A stretch of DNA of 51,610 bases from Candidatus Kapaibacterium sp. (GTDB lineage: Bacteria > Bacteroidota > Ignavibacteria > Kapaibacteriales > Kapaibacteriaceae), in contig VEQR01000013.1 of the NCBI GenBank assembly GCA_018883125.1, positions 1 to 51,610 on the forward strand. Reading direction: 5' to 3'. The notes beneath the pieces were generated by a model. It did not search any database. It was not told the DNA's origin and saw nothing but the letters and a program-made list of their open reading frames with translations. Below, one piece after another: positions 18,275-27,784 of this stretch; position 1 is the first letter of the stretch; every line of letters begins with the position of its first letter. A program made the translations under genes and the position numbers.

Positions 18275-20278
18275 ATGAACATTTCTCGACTTCGTACAAC
18301 TGTTCTCGTCTGTTTTCTGGCGCTGGCCGTCGGTGAGCTGTCAGCACAACGGACGCGGTCAATGATTGCCGTTTCGCCATCTGCGGCGACTCTGCTGCCA
18401 TCCAATGTTCAGGTTGCTGAGCCCCGTCTCAATGCCCTTGGTGAGCTCGAAGCCCGTCCGGTGGGCTCCAGCGCCGTCTTGCGCACCCGCATGCCGAAGC
18501 TCCTTGACGCCGTTCAAGCTGAGCTGCCGGGCGTTCAGGTGGGTTTCACCTACTACGATTTCCAGACGAACGGTGGAATGGCCAATCGCCTTGTCTACAC
18601 CCAGGACGGTGCCGACAAGTACGTTCAGATGGTCTGGATGGTATCGAAGGACTCCACTCGCGATGTGACAACGCGGATTCCGGGCTTTGCCGGCAACTTC
18701 CGCGGAACGCACTATACGTTCCTCGACGTGAGCAATCCTGACCAACCGCAGCTTGGTATCGAAAACTGGGAAAAGGTCGAAGATACACGTTCAGGTTGGC
18801 CTTCGATCGTTCAGTACAAGGACGGTGTGATTGGTACCCCGTCGCACCCGCCAATTCGATTCTTCACCAACGGTGGCGTTGGTGATCAGCCGGTGATGAC
18901 GACAGAAGTGACCGATGCGTCTCAGCTCTGCCTGTGGCCACGTGCCGCGGCTGATGGTGACGGAAACACCCACCTGATCTACAATCACAACCTTGGTAGC
19001 GATCAGCAGCCTCAGAATCAGGTTGGCTATCGTCGCTCCACCGATGGTGGCTTCTCATGGTCAGAGGAAACTCTCTTCACTGGTGCCAACGCTCCGGAGG
19101 GTAATCTTCCTGTAGGTCTTGGTGGTGATACCTATGCAGTGACGGCCCGTGACAAGAAGGTTGTTGTTGCCTATACAGACAACTCGCTGCGTCTTCTTAC
19201 GCGGACATCAACGGACGGTGGCGCTACGTGGCCATCAGAACTTGCCCGTGTTGTATTTGCCCCGAATTACCAGGACGTTGACTCTTCCGACAACGAGTGG
19301 GGCACATTCGAAGTCCGCTCCGACACTGTCCCAACGCCGAACGGACATATCGACGTGATCATCGACAGTGAAGGAACAACTCACGTGGTTGTAGGCGTGG
19401 TTCCATCGTACGTTGTCCGCAAGGACACCAACGGCACTCGCCAGGGCACCATCTTCGTCATGAACGATCGCGCAACACAGCGCACTGCTGGCATGGGGTA
19501 TATCAAGGAGGGTGTTAACAACATCTTCTTTATGGCACCTCCGGCAGGGGGCGAGTGGGACGGTAAGGGATATCCGATGAACCTGCGGTTCTTCGACAAT
19601 GCCAGCCGTTGGCCACAGCTCGGACTTGACGCAGCGAACACTCTCTACTGCGTGTATGGCTCGTGGAAGAACGGCGACGTGAAGAACATTCTTGCCGACA
19701 CGACCGGCGGCAATCAGCAACAAGAGCCAGACACCACAGCCGCAGTTGACGCTCTCAACGGACACATCTGGGTGACATCGCTCAAGGCCGGCACAACTCA
19801 GTGGTCAGCCCCGTACAACATGACTCCGGATGGAGTTAACTGTCAGTACCCATCGCTGTGCGATGACGTTGTGAACGACCGTCTGTATATCGGTTACAGT
19901 GCCAGCGCAACCCCTGGTGACCGCGTGACGAATCTTGAACTGCCAGCAGAGCCAACCAAGGTGATGATGGTGGCATTGGACAAGAAGCTTCTTCCGGTGA
20001 GTGTGGACGAAGAACTCCCGCTCGACGCAGATGTTGTTATCGCTCCGAATCCTGCACAAGGGGCATCAACGGTTCGCATTATTTCGAACACTGATGGTGT
20101 GATAACCGTAACACTGATGTCGACGCTCGGCGAGCGCGTTGCTGTCTCCACGAGCCCAACGAACCTTGGTTCTTGGGATGTCACGATTCCAACGGACGGT
20201 CTGGCTGCCGGCATGTACCACGTTGTCGTGGAACAGGCTGGCCGTCGCACGGTTCGCCCGCTTTCGGTGGTTCGGTAA
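18275..20278 (+). CDS. Secreted Asp-box (sialidase-like) beta-propeller protein with T9SS sorting domain
   Basis: This is a 667-residue exported protein. ATG 18275 is chosen because GAGG lies six bases upstream and the protein then opens with a clean signal peptide (ending ELSAQ). An in-frame ATG at 18254 is less likely. The middle is a six- or seven-bladed propeller with Asp-boxes STDGGFSW and STDGGATW, as in sialidases and BNR-repeat proteins. I do not see the sialidase catalytic arginine triad clearly, so glycan binding or a structural role is as likely as hydrolysis. Residues ~590-667 form a T9SS type A sorting domain (APNPAQG, then GMYHVVVEQ). The TonB receptor gene follows after 45 bp, possibly in the same operon. 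An unusual iterated site upstream may control it. Confidence 0.8.
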   Translation: MNISRLRTTVLVCFLALAVGELSAQRTRSMIAVSPSAATLLPSNVQVAEPRLNALGELEARPVGSSAVLRTRMPKLLDAVQAELPGVQVGFTYYDFQTNGGMANRLVYTQDGADKYVQMVWMVSKDSTRDVTTRIPGFAGNFRGTHYTFLDVSNPDQPQLGIENWEKVEDTRSGWPSIVQYKDGVIGTPSHPPIRFFTNGGVGDQPVMTTEVTDASQLCLWPRAAADGDGNTHLIYNHNLGSDQQPQNQVGYRRSTDGGFSWSEETLFTGANAPEGNLPVGLGGDTYAVTARDKKVVVAYTDNSLRLLTRTSTDGGATWPSELARVVFAPNYQDVDSSDNEWGTFEVRSDTVPTPNGHIDVIIDSEGTTHVVVGVVPSYVVRKDTNGTRQGTIFVMNDRATQRTAGMGYIKEGVNNIFFMAPPAGGEWDGKGYPMNLRFFDNASRWPQLGLDAANTLYCVYGSWKNGDVKNILADTTGGNQQQEPDTTAAVDALNGHIWVTSLKAGTTQWSAPYNMTPDGVNCQYPSLCDDVVNDRLYIGYSASATPGDRVTNLELPAEPTKVMMVALDKKLLPVSVDEELPLDADVVIAPNPAQGASTVRIISNTDGVITVTLMSTLGERVAVSTSPTNLGSWDVTIPTDGLAAGMYHVVVEQAGRRTVRPLSVVR

Positions 20279-20323
20279 TACTCAGAAAATTTACGTTCTC
20301 TAGCGATCCTCAAGGAGTATCTC

Positions 20324-23300
20324 ATGGTGCGTCAGTACCTCCTCTTTTTGATCATTCTCTGCGCGACTGCCTCCGTGTCGATTGCCGGTATTACCGGTAT
20401 TCTTGCCGGTAAGGTCACAGACAAGGAAGGCAATCCGGTTGCGGGAGCCACCGTGCGCGTTGTTGGAACAACACGCGGTGCAATGACAAAGCTTGACGGT
20501 AAGTACACCGTCATCAACATCAACGCCGGTTCCTATGATGTGCGTGTGACAGCGGTTGGTTTTGACACGGTCACGAAACGGATTACCATTGTTTCTGATC
20601 AGACGTTAACGATCGACTTTACACTCAACGCTGGCGGCATTACGATGAAGACTGTAGATGTCTCCGCTGAACGCGAGATGGTTCGACCGACTGACGTGGG
20701 CACGAATCGTGTGACGAAGGGGTCCGACATTACCAAGATCGCACGAGACAATGTGGCATCCGCGCTATCATTATCTGCGGGCATTCGTGCCAGTGGTCAG
20801 GGGTTCACCGTCCGCGGCGGGCGGCAAAACGAAACTCAGATTCTTGTTGACGGGCTACCTGTTAATGATCAGTTTGTGGGTGCACTTGGGAACGTCGGAT
20901 CTACAATCTCCGCTGCACTCCCGAGTACCTTTGCAACTGAAGAGGTGCAGGCGCAAACCGGAGGATACAGCGCGGAATATGGCAATGCAGTATCTGGTAT
21001 TGTGAACACCGTTGTTAAGACGGGTCGCACGGACAGGTATGAGGGCTTGATGCGCTGGAGTAAGGACATCCCAGCTTTGTTTGGTAAAGCTGGCAACGGG
21101 CTTCAACTAGGTGGGTTTTATCAGGATGTCGTAGATGCCAACGTCAGTGGACCACTTGGACTCGGAAGGTCAACTTTCTTCATTCACGTGAACAATGAGT
21201 TCAAACTGTTTCGGAATCCGGGCCTGCAGGTCATAGACCCGATTGGGAATAACTGGGGACAACTGCCGAACAATCGAACTTGGAAGCGCACCATCAACGG
21301 TCGTCTGCGATTTGCGCTCTCAGATGAGTCCGCTATACTGGTCGGAACAAACTGGGGCATGGGAGTTTTCGAAGTTAGTTCGCTCGCTTGGCTTTACGCC
21401 ACCGATGAAGGCGTTCGGGTGGGCTTACGTGGTGAACCCATCAAAGATGCCAACGGGAACTATATTACAAACGGAGTCCCGGAGCGCATGGCGAAGCAAC
21501 AAATTATTCAAGACATTCAATCGCAAAATTTTGTGCAATTGAATCAGACGCTTGGCGAAAATACATTTTTTGACATCAAGGTGTCTTATAACACGAAGAT
21601 TAATGAGGTTGGAAAGAGGAGTTCCTTCACTGGGCCTGGCTTGTTCAGTGGTATCGACCTTTACAAATCAACGGATTCTTTGAATGTTAATGATGTTAGC
21701 TATGTCGGGTCCAGTTCTAATCAGATCCTTGATGAGTATGATGTACTGCGCGCTCCAGCAAACACTGTCGACGCTCAGTATGATGTCTTAAGGCGCACGC
21801 AGTCTTTCCGAAATCCTATTACAGGATATATTGAAGGAACAGTCGACAACCAGTCTACGAAGAATCCATTTGGACTTGAGGGCCTCTTTTTCAATTCGCA
21901 TGGAAATACCGCAGGGGTTGAACTGAGACGCTCTCCTTCGATACAGGTAGATGGCAACATCACACATACTATGGAGTTGGGCAATGCCAGACACGTGCTC
22001 AAGGGTGGTTTCGAATTCCGCACAAATGATCTGTCGCTGTACCAAAACAACGCTCCGTGGACCGGTGAGTTGTATGCCCAATCATACGGATATAAGAACA
22101 TAACAAGCCCTGCCAACACCAAACCGGCACGAACACCTACGACAGCGGCAGCCTTCGTTCAAGACCAGATTATCTTAAAGGGTCTGGTTTTGACAGCTGG
22201 TATGCGAATGGACTACCTGTCACCAAATGCACAGACGTTTGATATTGGGGGGCAAGACTCGTTAGCTGTCGATGCATCTGCCAAGGTCAACTTCGGTCCG
22301 CGAGTTTCGATCACGTATCCTGCAAGTGATGACGGGCGGCAAAATTTTCAGTTGTCTTACGGCGTGTATTATCAGAATCCGCCGTTTACCAATTTGTTCG
22401 ATGGAATCTATTCCAATCGTGTCTTTGAGAACTTTTTCGGCAATCCGGATCTGCAGCCTCAACGTACCAACCAGTTCCAGGCATCATACAACCACCAGCT
22501 AACAGATGAGCTCGCGATTTCGGTCACTGGCTACTTCAATGACATTCGTAATCAGCCGTCGATTCGTATCGACACCTTTCAGAACGAACCGAAATACCAG
22601 TATGCTCTGACCTCATATGGCAACTCTAGAGGACTGGAATTCACGTTTATGAAGCGCTTGGCAGATAATTGGTCGTTCAATGTGAACTATACCGCGTCAA
22701 CGGTTCGCGGCAACGTTCAGAGTGCAGTAAGTCTACCCCCTGTTGATCCTGCGACAGGAGCTCTGCAATTCCCAATAGTCGACTTCCTTCTTGGAAACGA
22801 CGTTCCTCATCGATTGAATGTGATCTTTGGTTTTCAGTGGGGCAAAGACGAGGGGCCAACGATTGCGGGAATCCCGATTTTTGAAAACCTTTCTATCAAT
22901 GCCTCAGGTTTTTGGCAGTCAGGTACTCCCTACACACCAGTGAATATCCGTGGTCTTCAAGCAGGGCAAATAAACTCGGCGCGCTTCCCTTCGTTTTGGC
23001 AATCAGAGCTCCGAATTGTCCGAACGATTCCACTTGACGGTGTTTTTGGTGGAAGGACAGCCCTTGATCTTACGCTCGATATGACGAACATATTTAATTA
23101 CACAGAAGCCATTTCTTTCTATACGACAACAAGAAACCCTGATTTTGACGGGAATAATCTGAACCTTCAGACTGGAAATTTCACAAGTCAGACTTACTAC
23201 CGTGAAGCCGATATCACCAATAAGGCATCCCTAGCTGTAGACCAATATGACCGGTATGGAATGAGGAAGTATCAGCCTTTGGCCGACCGCAATCGCGATG

Positions 23301-23422
23301 GCCGTGTGACGGCAGAAGAACGCTATCAGTCATACCTTGACTACGTGAGTTTGTTCGTTGCTCGACGAGTCAACTACCAAGCGCCACGCACCGTATTCTT
23401 TGCCGTAGCGTTCAGGTTCTAA
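20324..23422 (+). CDS. TonB-dependent outer-membrane receptor with carboxypeptidase-regulatory-like N-terminal domain
   Basis: This 1032-residue outer-membrane protein has a good Shine-Dalgarno (AAGGAG, eight bases before ATG). A signal peptide (~1-21) is followed by a CarboxypepD_reg-like beta-sandwich (~25-105: GKVTDKEGNPVAGATV), a TonB plug (~115-240: FTVRGGRQNETQILVDG) and a long beta-barrel ending in aromatic AFRF, as expected for BAM-assembled barrels. It should import a ligand with energy from TonB, though no SusD-type partner is present. Near the C-terminus (~986-997) lies a 12-residue EF-hand-like loop, DRNRDGRVTAEE. It is followed closely by a very large secreted protein and a PorV-like barrel, so it may work with them rather than as a simple nutrient importer. 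From about 21.0 kb on, base composition looks more AT-rich than in the first 600 bp. Confidence 0.9.
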   Translation: MVRQYLLFLIILCATASVSIAGITGILAGKVTDKEGNPVAGATVRVVGTTRGAMTKLDGKYTVININAGSYDVRVTAVGFDTVTKRITIVSDQTLTIDFTLNAGGITMKTVDVSAEREMVRPTDVGTNRVTKGSDITKIARDNVASALSLSAGIRASGQGFTVRGGRQNETQILVDGLPVNDQFVGALGNVGSTISAALPSTFATEEVQAQTGGYSAEYGNAVSGIVNTVVKTGRTDRYEGLMRWSKDIPALFGKAGNGLQLGGFYQDVVDANVSGPLGLGRSTFFIHVNNEFKLFRNPGLQVIDPIGNNWGQLPNNRTWKRTINGRLRFALSDESAILVGTNWGMGVFEVSSLAWLYATDEGVRVGLRGEPIKDANGNYITNGVPERMAKQQIIQDIQSQNFVQLNQTLGENTFFDIKVSYNTKINEVGKRSSFTGPGLFSGIDLYKSTDSLNVNDVSYVGSSSNQILDEYDVLRAPANTVDAQYDVLRRTQSFRNPITGYIEGTVDNQSTKNPFGLEGLFFNSHGNTAGVELRRSPSIQVDGNITHTMELGNARHVLKGGFEFRTNDLSLYQNNAPWTGELYAQSYGYKNITSPANTKPARTPTTAAAFVQDQIILKGLVLTAGMRMDYLSPNAQTFDIGGQDSLAVDASAKVNFGPRVSITYPASDDGRQNFQLSYGVYYQNPPFTNLFDGIYSNRVFENFFGNPDLQPQRTNQFQASYNHQLTDELAISVTGYFNDIRNQPSIRIDTFQNEPKYQYALTSYGNSRGLEFTFMKRLADNWSFNVNYTASTVRGNVQSAVSLPPVDPATGALQFPIVDFLLGNDVPHRLNVIFGFQWGKDEGPTIAGIPIFENLSINASGFWQSGTPYTPVNIRGLQAGQINSARFPSFWQSELRIVRTIPLDGVFGGRTALDLTLDMTNIFNYTEAISFYTTTRNPDFDGNNLNLQTGNFTSQTYYREADITNKASLAVDQYDRYGMRKYQPLADRNRDGRVTAEERYQSYLDYVSLFVARRVNYQAPRTVFFAVAFRF

Positions 23423-23471
23423 TTCAAGGAAGATGATCATGAATCTACAACTCCCTCCCCGAGGCACGACA

Positions 23472-26400
23472 ATGATCAACACGATGAGAATCTTCATCAG
23501 TCTCGCGACTTTGTTTGCTATGATGTCGACGACGGCATTTGCAGACATAAACCGTGATGTGAAGAACCGGAAAGACAAAGACGTTGACGATATTCAACGC
23601 ACTCCGACGGGTGTCTTTGATCAGCAGAAGAATTCTAAATCAAAGGTAGACTTTATCACGACCAACTACGGGATCTTCGGATTCGACGTTGTTAATGGTC
23701 AGGGCGGAACATTTTGGCCACGTGGTAAAGGAAACCAGTATCTCTTTGCCGGTGGTGCTTGGTTTGCCGCCCGGAAGCGACCTACTGGTTCCGATACTCT
23801 GCGTCAGCGGGTGGTGATCACGTATAACCCCAACTCAGGTAAGTCGTGGATGGTACCGGGAGCTCTAGAAGACGGGCTCCTACTTGACCAATCAGACGCA
23901 GCCAAGAGCAAGAATCGCATTTATTTTTCGACCGACTTTTCCGACGAAACAGGAATCGAAAAGATCAATCCCGAATTGCCTAACTGGCCAATCTGGGATA
24001 ACGATCCAACTAAAATTCTACGACAGAACAACTATTTTGGCAACTATATAAACAATGTCAATGAGCGTAGAAAAGTAACTCCCCGTGATCTGCCGGCCTT
24101 TGTATCTGGAGAAGACATTTTTTCCATATACAAGGACACCGATCTTTCACGTTACGAGGGAGGGGCTTCACGTAGAAAGAATGAGGGCTATCCGTTAGGC
24201 CTTCAGATTGAGCAGATCGTTTACACGTGGGGTTTCGGAGACTACGGAGACCTAGTTTTTATGAAGTACCTGTTCATCCATCCATGCTCGTATCCAGACA
24301 CATTGTTTGACTGTTGGATGGGGGCGGTTCAGGACGTTGATATTGCGCCGCGGACCAATCCGGCCGGCGGTGCACAAAATGATCGTGCTCGCTATTTCTC
24401 AGAAGCTCCTGAGTTGAATCTGGCCGTGCAATGGACAAACGGAGATCGCGGAGAAGCAGGTCAAGGATTCGGTTATTTGGGCTTCAACTTCCTCGAATCC
24501 CCCGCCATTGATGCTGACAAGTTCCTCCGGAAGGATAAGCTCAAGTATGATGTTTCTGAGCAACTCGGCATGCGTACCATGCGAAACTGGCCCATAACCG
24601 AAGATCCTCTTGAGAGTGAAGACCGATATCAGTTCATGTCCGCGCAACGACGCGATGGAGATTTGGGACCTGGTGATCGACGTCTCATGATGGCGACGGG
24701 CCCATTTCACATGAAACCGTGCGACTCAGCCCGAATTGTGGTCGGTATTGTTTTGGCTACAACAACGAAGGGTGGAGATGCCGACGGTACACTGGAGGAC
24801 ATGGCCGAACTGGTTCGAAAGGTTCGTTTCGCACAAAGTGTGTATGACAACAACTTCATCGCGCCAAAGGCGCCTCGTGAGGCGAACTTCCGTTTTAATC
24901 GCGGTGATGGGAACACCCTGTTAGACATCGGCAACGATGGATGGATGCCGCTCAACAATGGTGTCGCTATACAGTGGGATTCCACATCTGAGCTTTCCGT
25001 CGATACACTTGAGCAAGGTCTTGACTTTATGGGTTATAGGCTATACAGGGCTAGGCGTAAAGATCTTGACACCTTTGATACCGACTTCCGTTCCAATGCC
25101 CGTAAGGGCCCACTTGGTTGGAAGCAAATCGCCCAATACGCTGTGCCCTCGCCTTTCGTGAAGTTTGGCGAAAACGTTCCCACGGTTGAGGGAGTCAAGA
25201 TCGATCAGTTTAAAGTTATTGACGTCGTTAAGCCAGGTAGCCGTCGGGCCCTGGTTCTGCGTACGCTTAGTTTCGCCGAACCATGGGGCTCCTACTTTGC
25301 ACAGTTGCAACGTCAACGTGATTCTCGACATAGGTACCTCATTAGCGCAGACGGTACGATCCAAACGCGGGGCTCAACAAATGGCATCCCCAATTTCTAT
25401 AAAATAGATTCGATACAATTCTGTTACATGCGGAGTAAGCTCGATACGATACCGGTCGTAACACGAGGTGCAAATCAGCAACTAGATGCCATTCAAGCTG
25501 CTCGAGCGACTGATACGCTCGTACGATTTATTCTCAAGCGACAGGTGGTTCTGGAGCCGTTTCTTTTTCCTGACATTGATGAGTCAACCCAGCAAACCCG
25601 ATTTCGCCCATTTGAAGAGTTGAATGAAGTACGTCGTGGGCTAATTGCGAAGCATATCAATAGAATCACACGACGACGCACATTTGTTGATTTGGGTGAC
25701 GACGATCGCAATGGTGATGTTTCGTACAGCTCTAATCCAGAAAAGTCTGAAAAGCTTATTAATAACGTCGATTACTATTACGCCATTCGTGCATACGATG
25801 AAGGAGACTATTCCTCAGCTACGGAGTCGAAGCTCAATGATAGGTCGTCATCGAACATGATTACGACATCACCAAGAGCAGCCCGACCGGGTTTGAACGC
25901 CTCGTTCACGCTTGTCACAGACGAAGAAAACCTAAAGAAGATCGGGGGCGTTTACAACATCCGCCTCCTTGTGCCAGACGAACAGAAGTTCAATCAGATG
26001 TTCGCTGGAAAGACACTAGATCTAACCTTTAATAGGATATGGGCTGGTTGGCCACTTCAGCGTGACCAAAATGACATTATAGGCCTTTACGGCTTACAGA
26101 TGACTCTCTCCGATTCTGCCACAGGAGACGTGATATCCCAGTGGTCTTCCTTCTTGCCTCCAGTAGAGTGTCCCAATTCGGATACGTTGGAAGGGTTCCC
26201 GTATGGAGTGTTTACTGAGCAAGCTAGATCATACGTTAACTCCAAGACAGGAATTGAAGTAGTAATTGGAGAAAGCGGAGATACGATACGAATTGATGAT
26301 CTGACAGGGTTCGTTGGAGACTTCTCTAAAACGCGAATCAAACGAGGTGGGAGCTTTGTGAGCAATGCGCGGTGTTTGCCGAATAAATATGCTCTGGGTA

Positions 26401-27773
26401 CTGTCGGAATAGGCATGGATTACACGATTCAGCAGTTTGGTGGAATCTATAGGGCGGACACGGCATACAGTCTAAGCGACCAATCCACCGGTCAGCCCCG
26501 AGTATCGGTTGGTAATTCCACGGCTGGCCTGTTTAATCAGACCAGCGAGCTAAATCTGCCTCCGTCTGATGTAGAACTACCATTCCCCGGTTTCGTGCCG
26601 CGAGTTCCCTGGCCTAATTCCTACAATAACGGTCCCGGAACGTACGAGGTTACTTTCAAGGCAGGGGGTCGAGAGACAATTACGACGAAATTCGCGCTAA
26701 ATACGACGGATGATGTTGGCAAAGATTCAACCATGACTTTCCCGGATGTCGAGTACCTAGAATACGAGATCAGAAATGTTCACTCATTCAAGAGACCGGA
26801 GTTGAAACCTGATGGGTCTGTTGACTCGATAGCCGTTTCCTACGACTTCAATCTTGCCCCGCAGGAAATCAGTTTTTCGAGCGTTCCTGTTGCTGAGCAA
26901 CGCAATTTCCCAAACATCGAATTGATCAAGCCAGGTCATTACGGAGCGGCCTCCTATGGTTGGCGCAACTCGCGCAATGGAGAATGGAGCCCGGCACGAC
27001 TGCGGTTCTACTCCGCAGAGACAAATGGAGCTCGTCCGCTTGGCAAACAGCTACGCTATTATAAATCGAGGAACCTGTCTTCCACGATGAAGGACACACT
27101 GGATTTCGTCAATATCGTTACTATCGGCGGTGCCCAATTTGTACTTGACGCATCACTGCGTGGTCGCCGTTCTTCGTCAATTGTTGCGGCACTCAATGCC
27201 CCAACGACATCGAATCCACCAACTTCCTATCCTTCGAAGGATTTCGAGCCAGGAGACAAAGTCGTATTTGTCACTTCAGGCGGAGCATTTGGATTTCCAT
27301 TTGATGGCACAAAAGCGCGCATCAAGGTGCTTCCTTACGACAAGTATGACTCGAAAACCGATCGAGAAAGCTTTACTGACGATGATTTGGAGCAAGTTCA
27401 AGTAGTGCCCAACCCGTACTACGTCTCGCACGAAGGTATGCGATCACCATTCGAGGGCAAGATATTCTTTACTCGATTGCCGCGCGTATGCACGATCAGT
27501 ATATACACGGTGAATGGTGAGCTGGTATCAACACTTGAACACAATGAGTTGGACGTCAAGACTGTATCAACCTTGAACTCGCGGCAAGATGACTACGAAC
27601 GGTCGCAACTGGGAGCAGAAGTTTGGGACCTTCTCACCAGAAGTCAGACGAGCAAGCGTCGCGTTAACAGCCAAATGTTCGTGGCCAAGATTGAGACGCC
27701 AGCTGGTGCCAGCGTAATTAGAAAGTTTTCGGTTGTCGTAGGACCGGCACGCTTTCCCGGCGAAGGGGAATAA
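23472..27773 (+). CDS. Very large exported protein of unknown function with PNPYY-type C-terminal domain
   Basis: The protein has about 1433 residues. I prefer ATG 23472 (GAGG seven bases upstream, then a compact signal peptide ending TAFA). ATG 23439, with AAGGA eight bases upstream, is a real alternative and adds 11 residues. No enzyme family is recognised. The N-terminal part is rich in Gly/Trp/aromatic motifs (TFWPRGKG, AGGAWFAARK). The centre has FN3-like stretches (FMGYRLYRARR). The C-terminus has VVPNPYYVSHEGMRSPFEGKI and ISIYTVNGELV, which look like the T9SS-type or flagellar FlgD-like fold seen in exported proteins of Ignavibacteria and relatives. It sits between the TonB receptor and the PorV-like gene, with 49-bp and 11-bp gaps. 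I infer that it is a surface or secreted partner of those two. Codon use is more AT-rich than that of the flanking operons. Confidence 0.7.
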   Translation: MINTMRIFISLATLFAMMSTTAFADINRDVKNRKDKDVDDIQRTPTGVFDQQKNSKSKVDFITTNYGIFGFDVVNGQGGTFWPRGKGNQYLFAGGAWFAARKRPTGSDTLRQRVVITYNPNSGKSWMVPGALEDGLLLDQSDAAKSKNRIYFSTDFSDETGIEKINPELPNWPIWDNDPTKILRQNNYFGNYINNVNERRKVTPRDLPAFVSGEDIFSIYKDTDLSRYEGGASRRKNEGYPLGLQIEQIVYTWGFGDYGDLVFMKYLFIHPCSYPDTLFDCWMGAVQDVDIAPRTNPAGGAQNDRARYFSEAPELNLAVQWTNGDRGEAGQGFGYLGFNFLESPAIDADKFLRKDKLKYDVSEQLGMRTMRNWPITEDPLESEDRYQFMSAQRRDGDLGPGDRRLMMATGPFHMKPCDSARIVVGIVLATTTKGGDADGTLEDMAELVRKVRFAQSVYDNNFIAPKAPREANFRFNRGDGNTLLDIGNDGWMPLNNGVAIQWDSTSELSVDTLEQGLDFMGYRLYRARRKDLDTFDTDFRSNARKGPLGWKQIAQYAVPSPFVKFGENVPTVEGVKIDQFKVIDVVKPGSRRALVLRTLSFAEPWGSYFAQLQRQRDSRHRYLISADGTIQTRGSTNGIPNFYKIDSIQFCYMRSKLDTIPVVTRGANQQLDAIQAARATDTLVRFILKRQVVLEPFLFPDIDESTQQTRFRPFEELNEVRRGLIAKHINRITRRRTFVDLGDDDRNGDVSYSSNPEKSEKLINNVDYYYAIRAYDEGDYSSATESKLNDRSSSNMITTSPRAARPGLNASFTLVTDEENLKKIGGVYNIRLLVPDEQKFNQMFAGKTLDLTFNRIWAGWPLQRDQNDIIGLYGLQMTLSDSATGDVISQWSSFLPPVECPNSDTLEGFPYGVFTEQARSYVNSKTGIEVVIGESGDTIRIDDLTGFVGDFSKTRIKRGGSFVSNARCLPNKYALGTVGIGMDYTIQQFGGIYRADTAYSLSDQSTGQPRVSVGNSTAGLFNQTSELNLPPSDVELPFPGFVPRVPWPNSYNNGPGTYEVTFKAGGRETITTKFALNTTDDVGKDSTMTFPDVEYLEYEIRNVHSFKRPELKPDGSVDSIAVSYDFNLAPQEISFSSVPVAEQRNFPNIELIKPGHYGAASYGWRNSRNGEWSPARLRFYSAETNGARPLGKQLRYYKSRNLSSTMKDTLDFVNIVTIGGAQFVLDASLRGRRSSSIVAALNAPTTSNPPTSYPSKDFEPGDKVVFVTSGGAFGFPFDGTKARIKVLPYDKYDSKTDRESFTDDDLEQVQVVPNPYYVSHEGMRSPFEGKIFFTRLPRVCTISIYTVNGELVSTLEHNELDVKTVSTLNSRQDDYERSQLGAEVWDLLTRSQTSKRRVNSQMFVAKIETPAGASVIRKFSVVVGPARFPGEGE

Positions 27774-27784
27774 GGATTTTAGCC

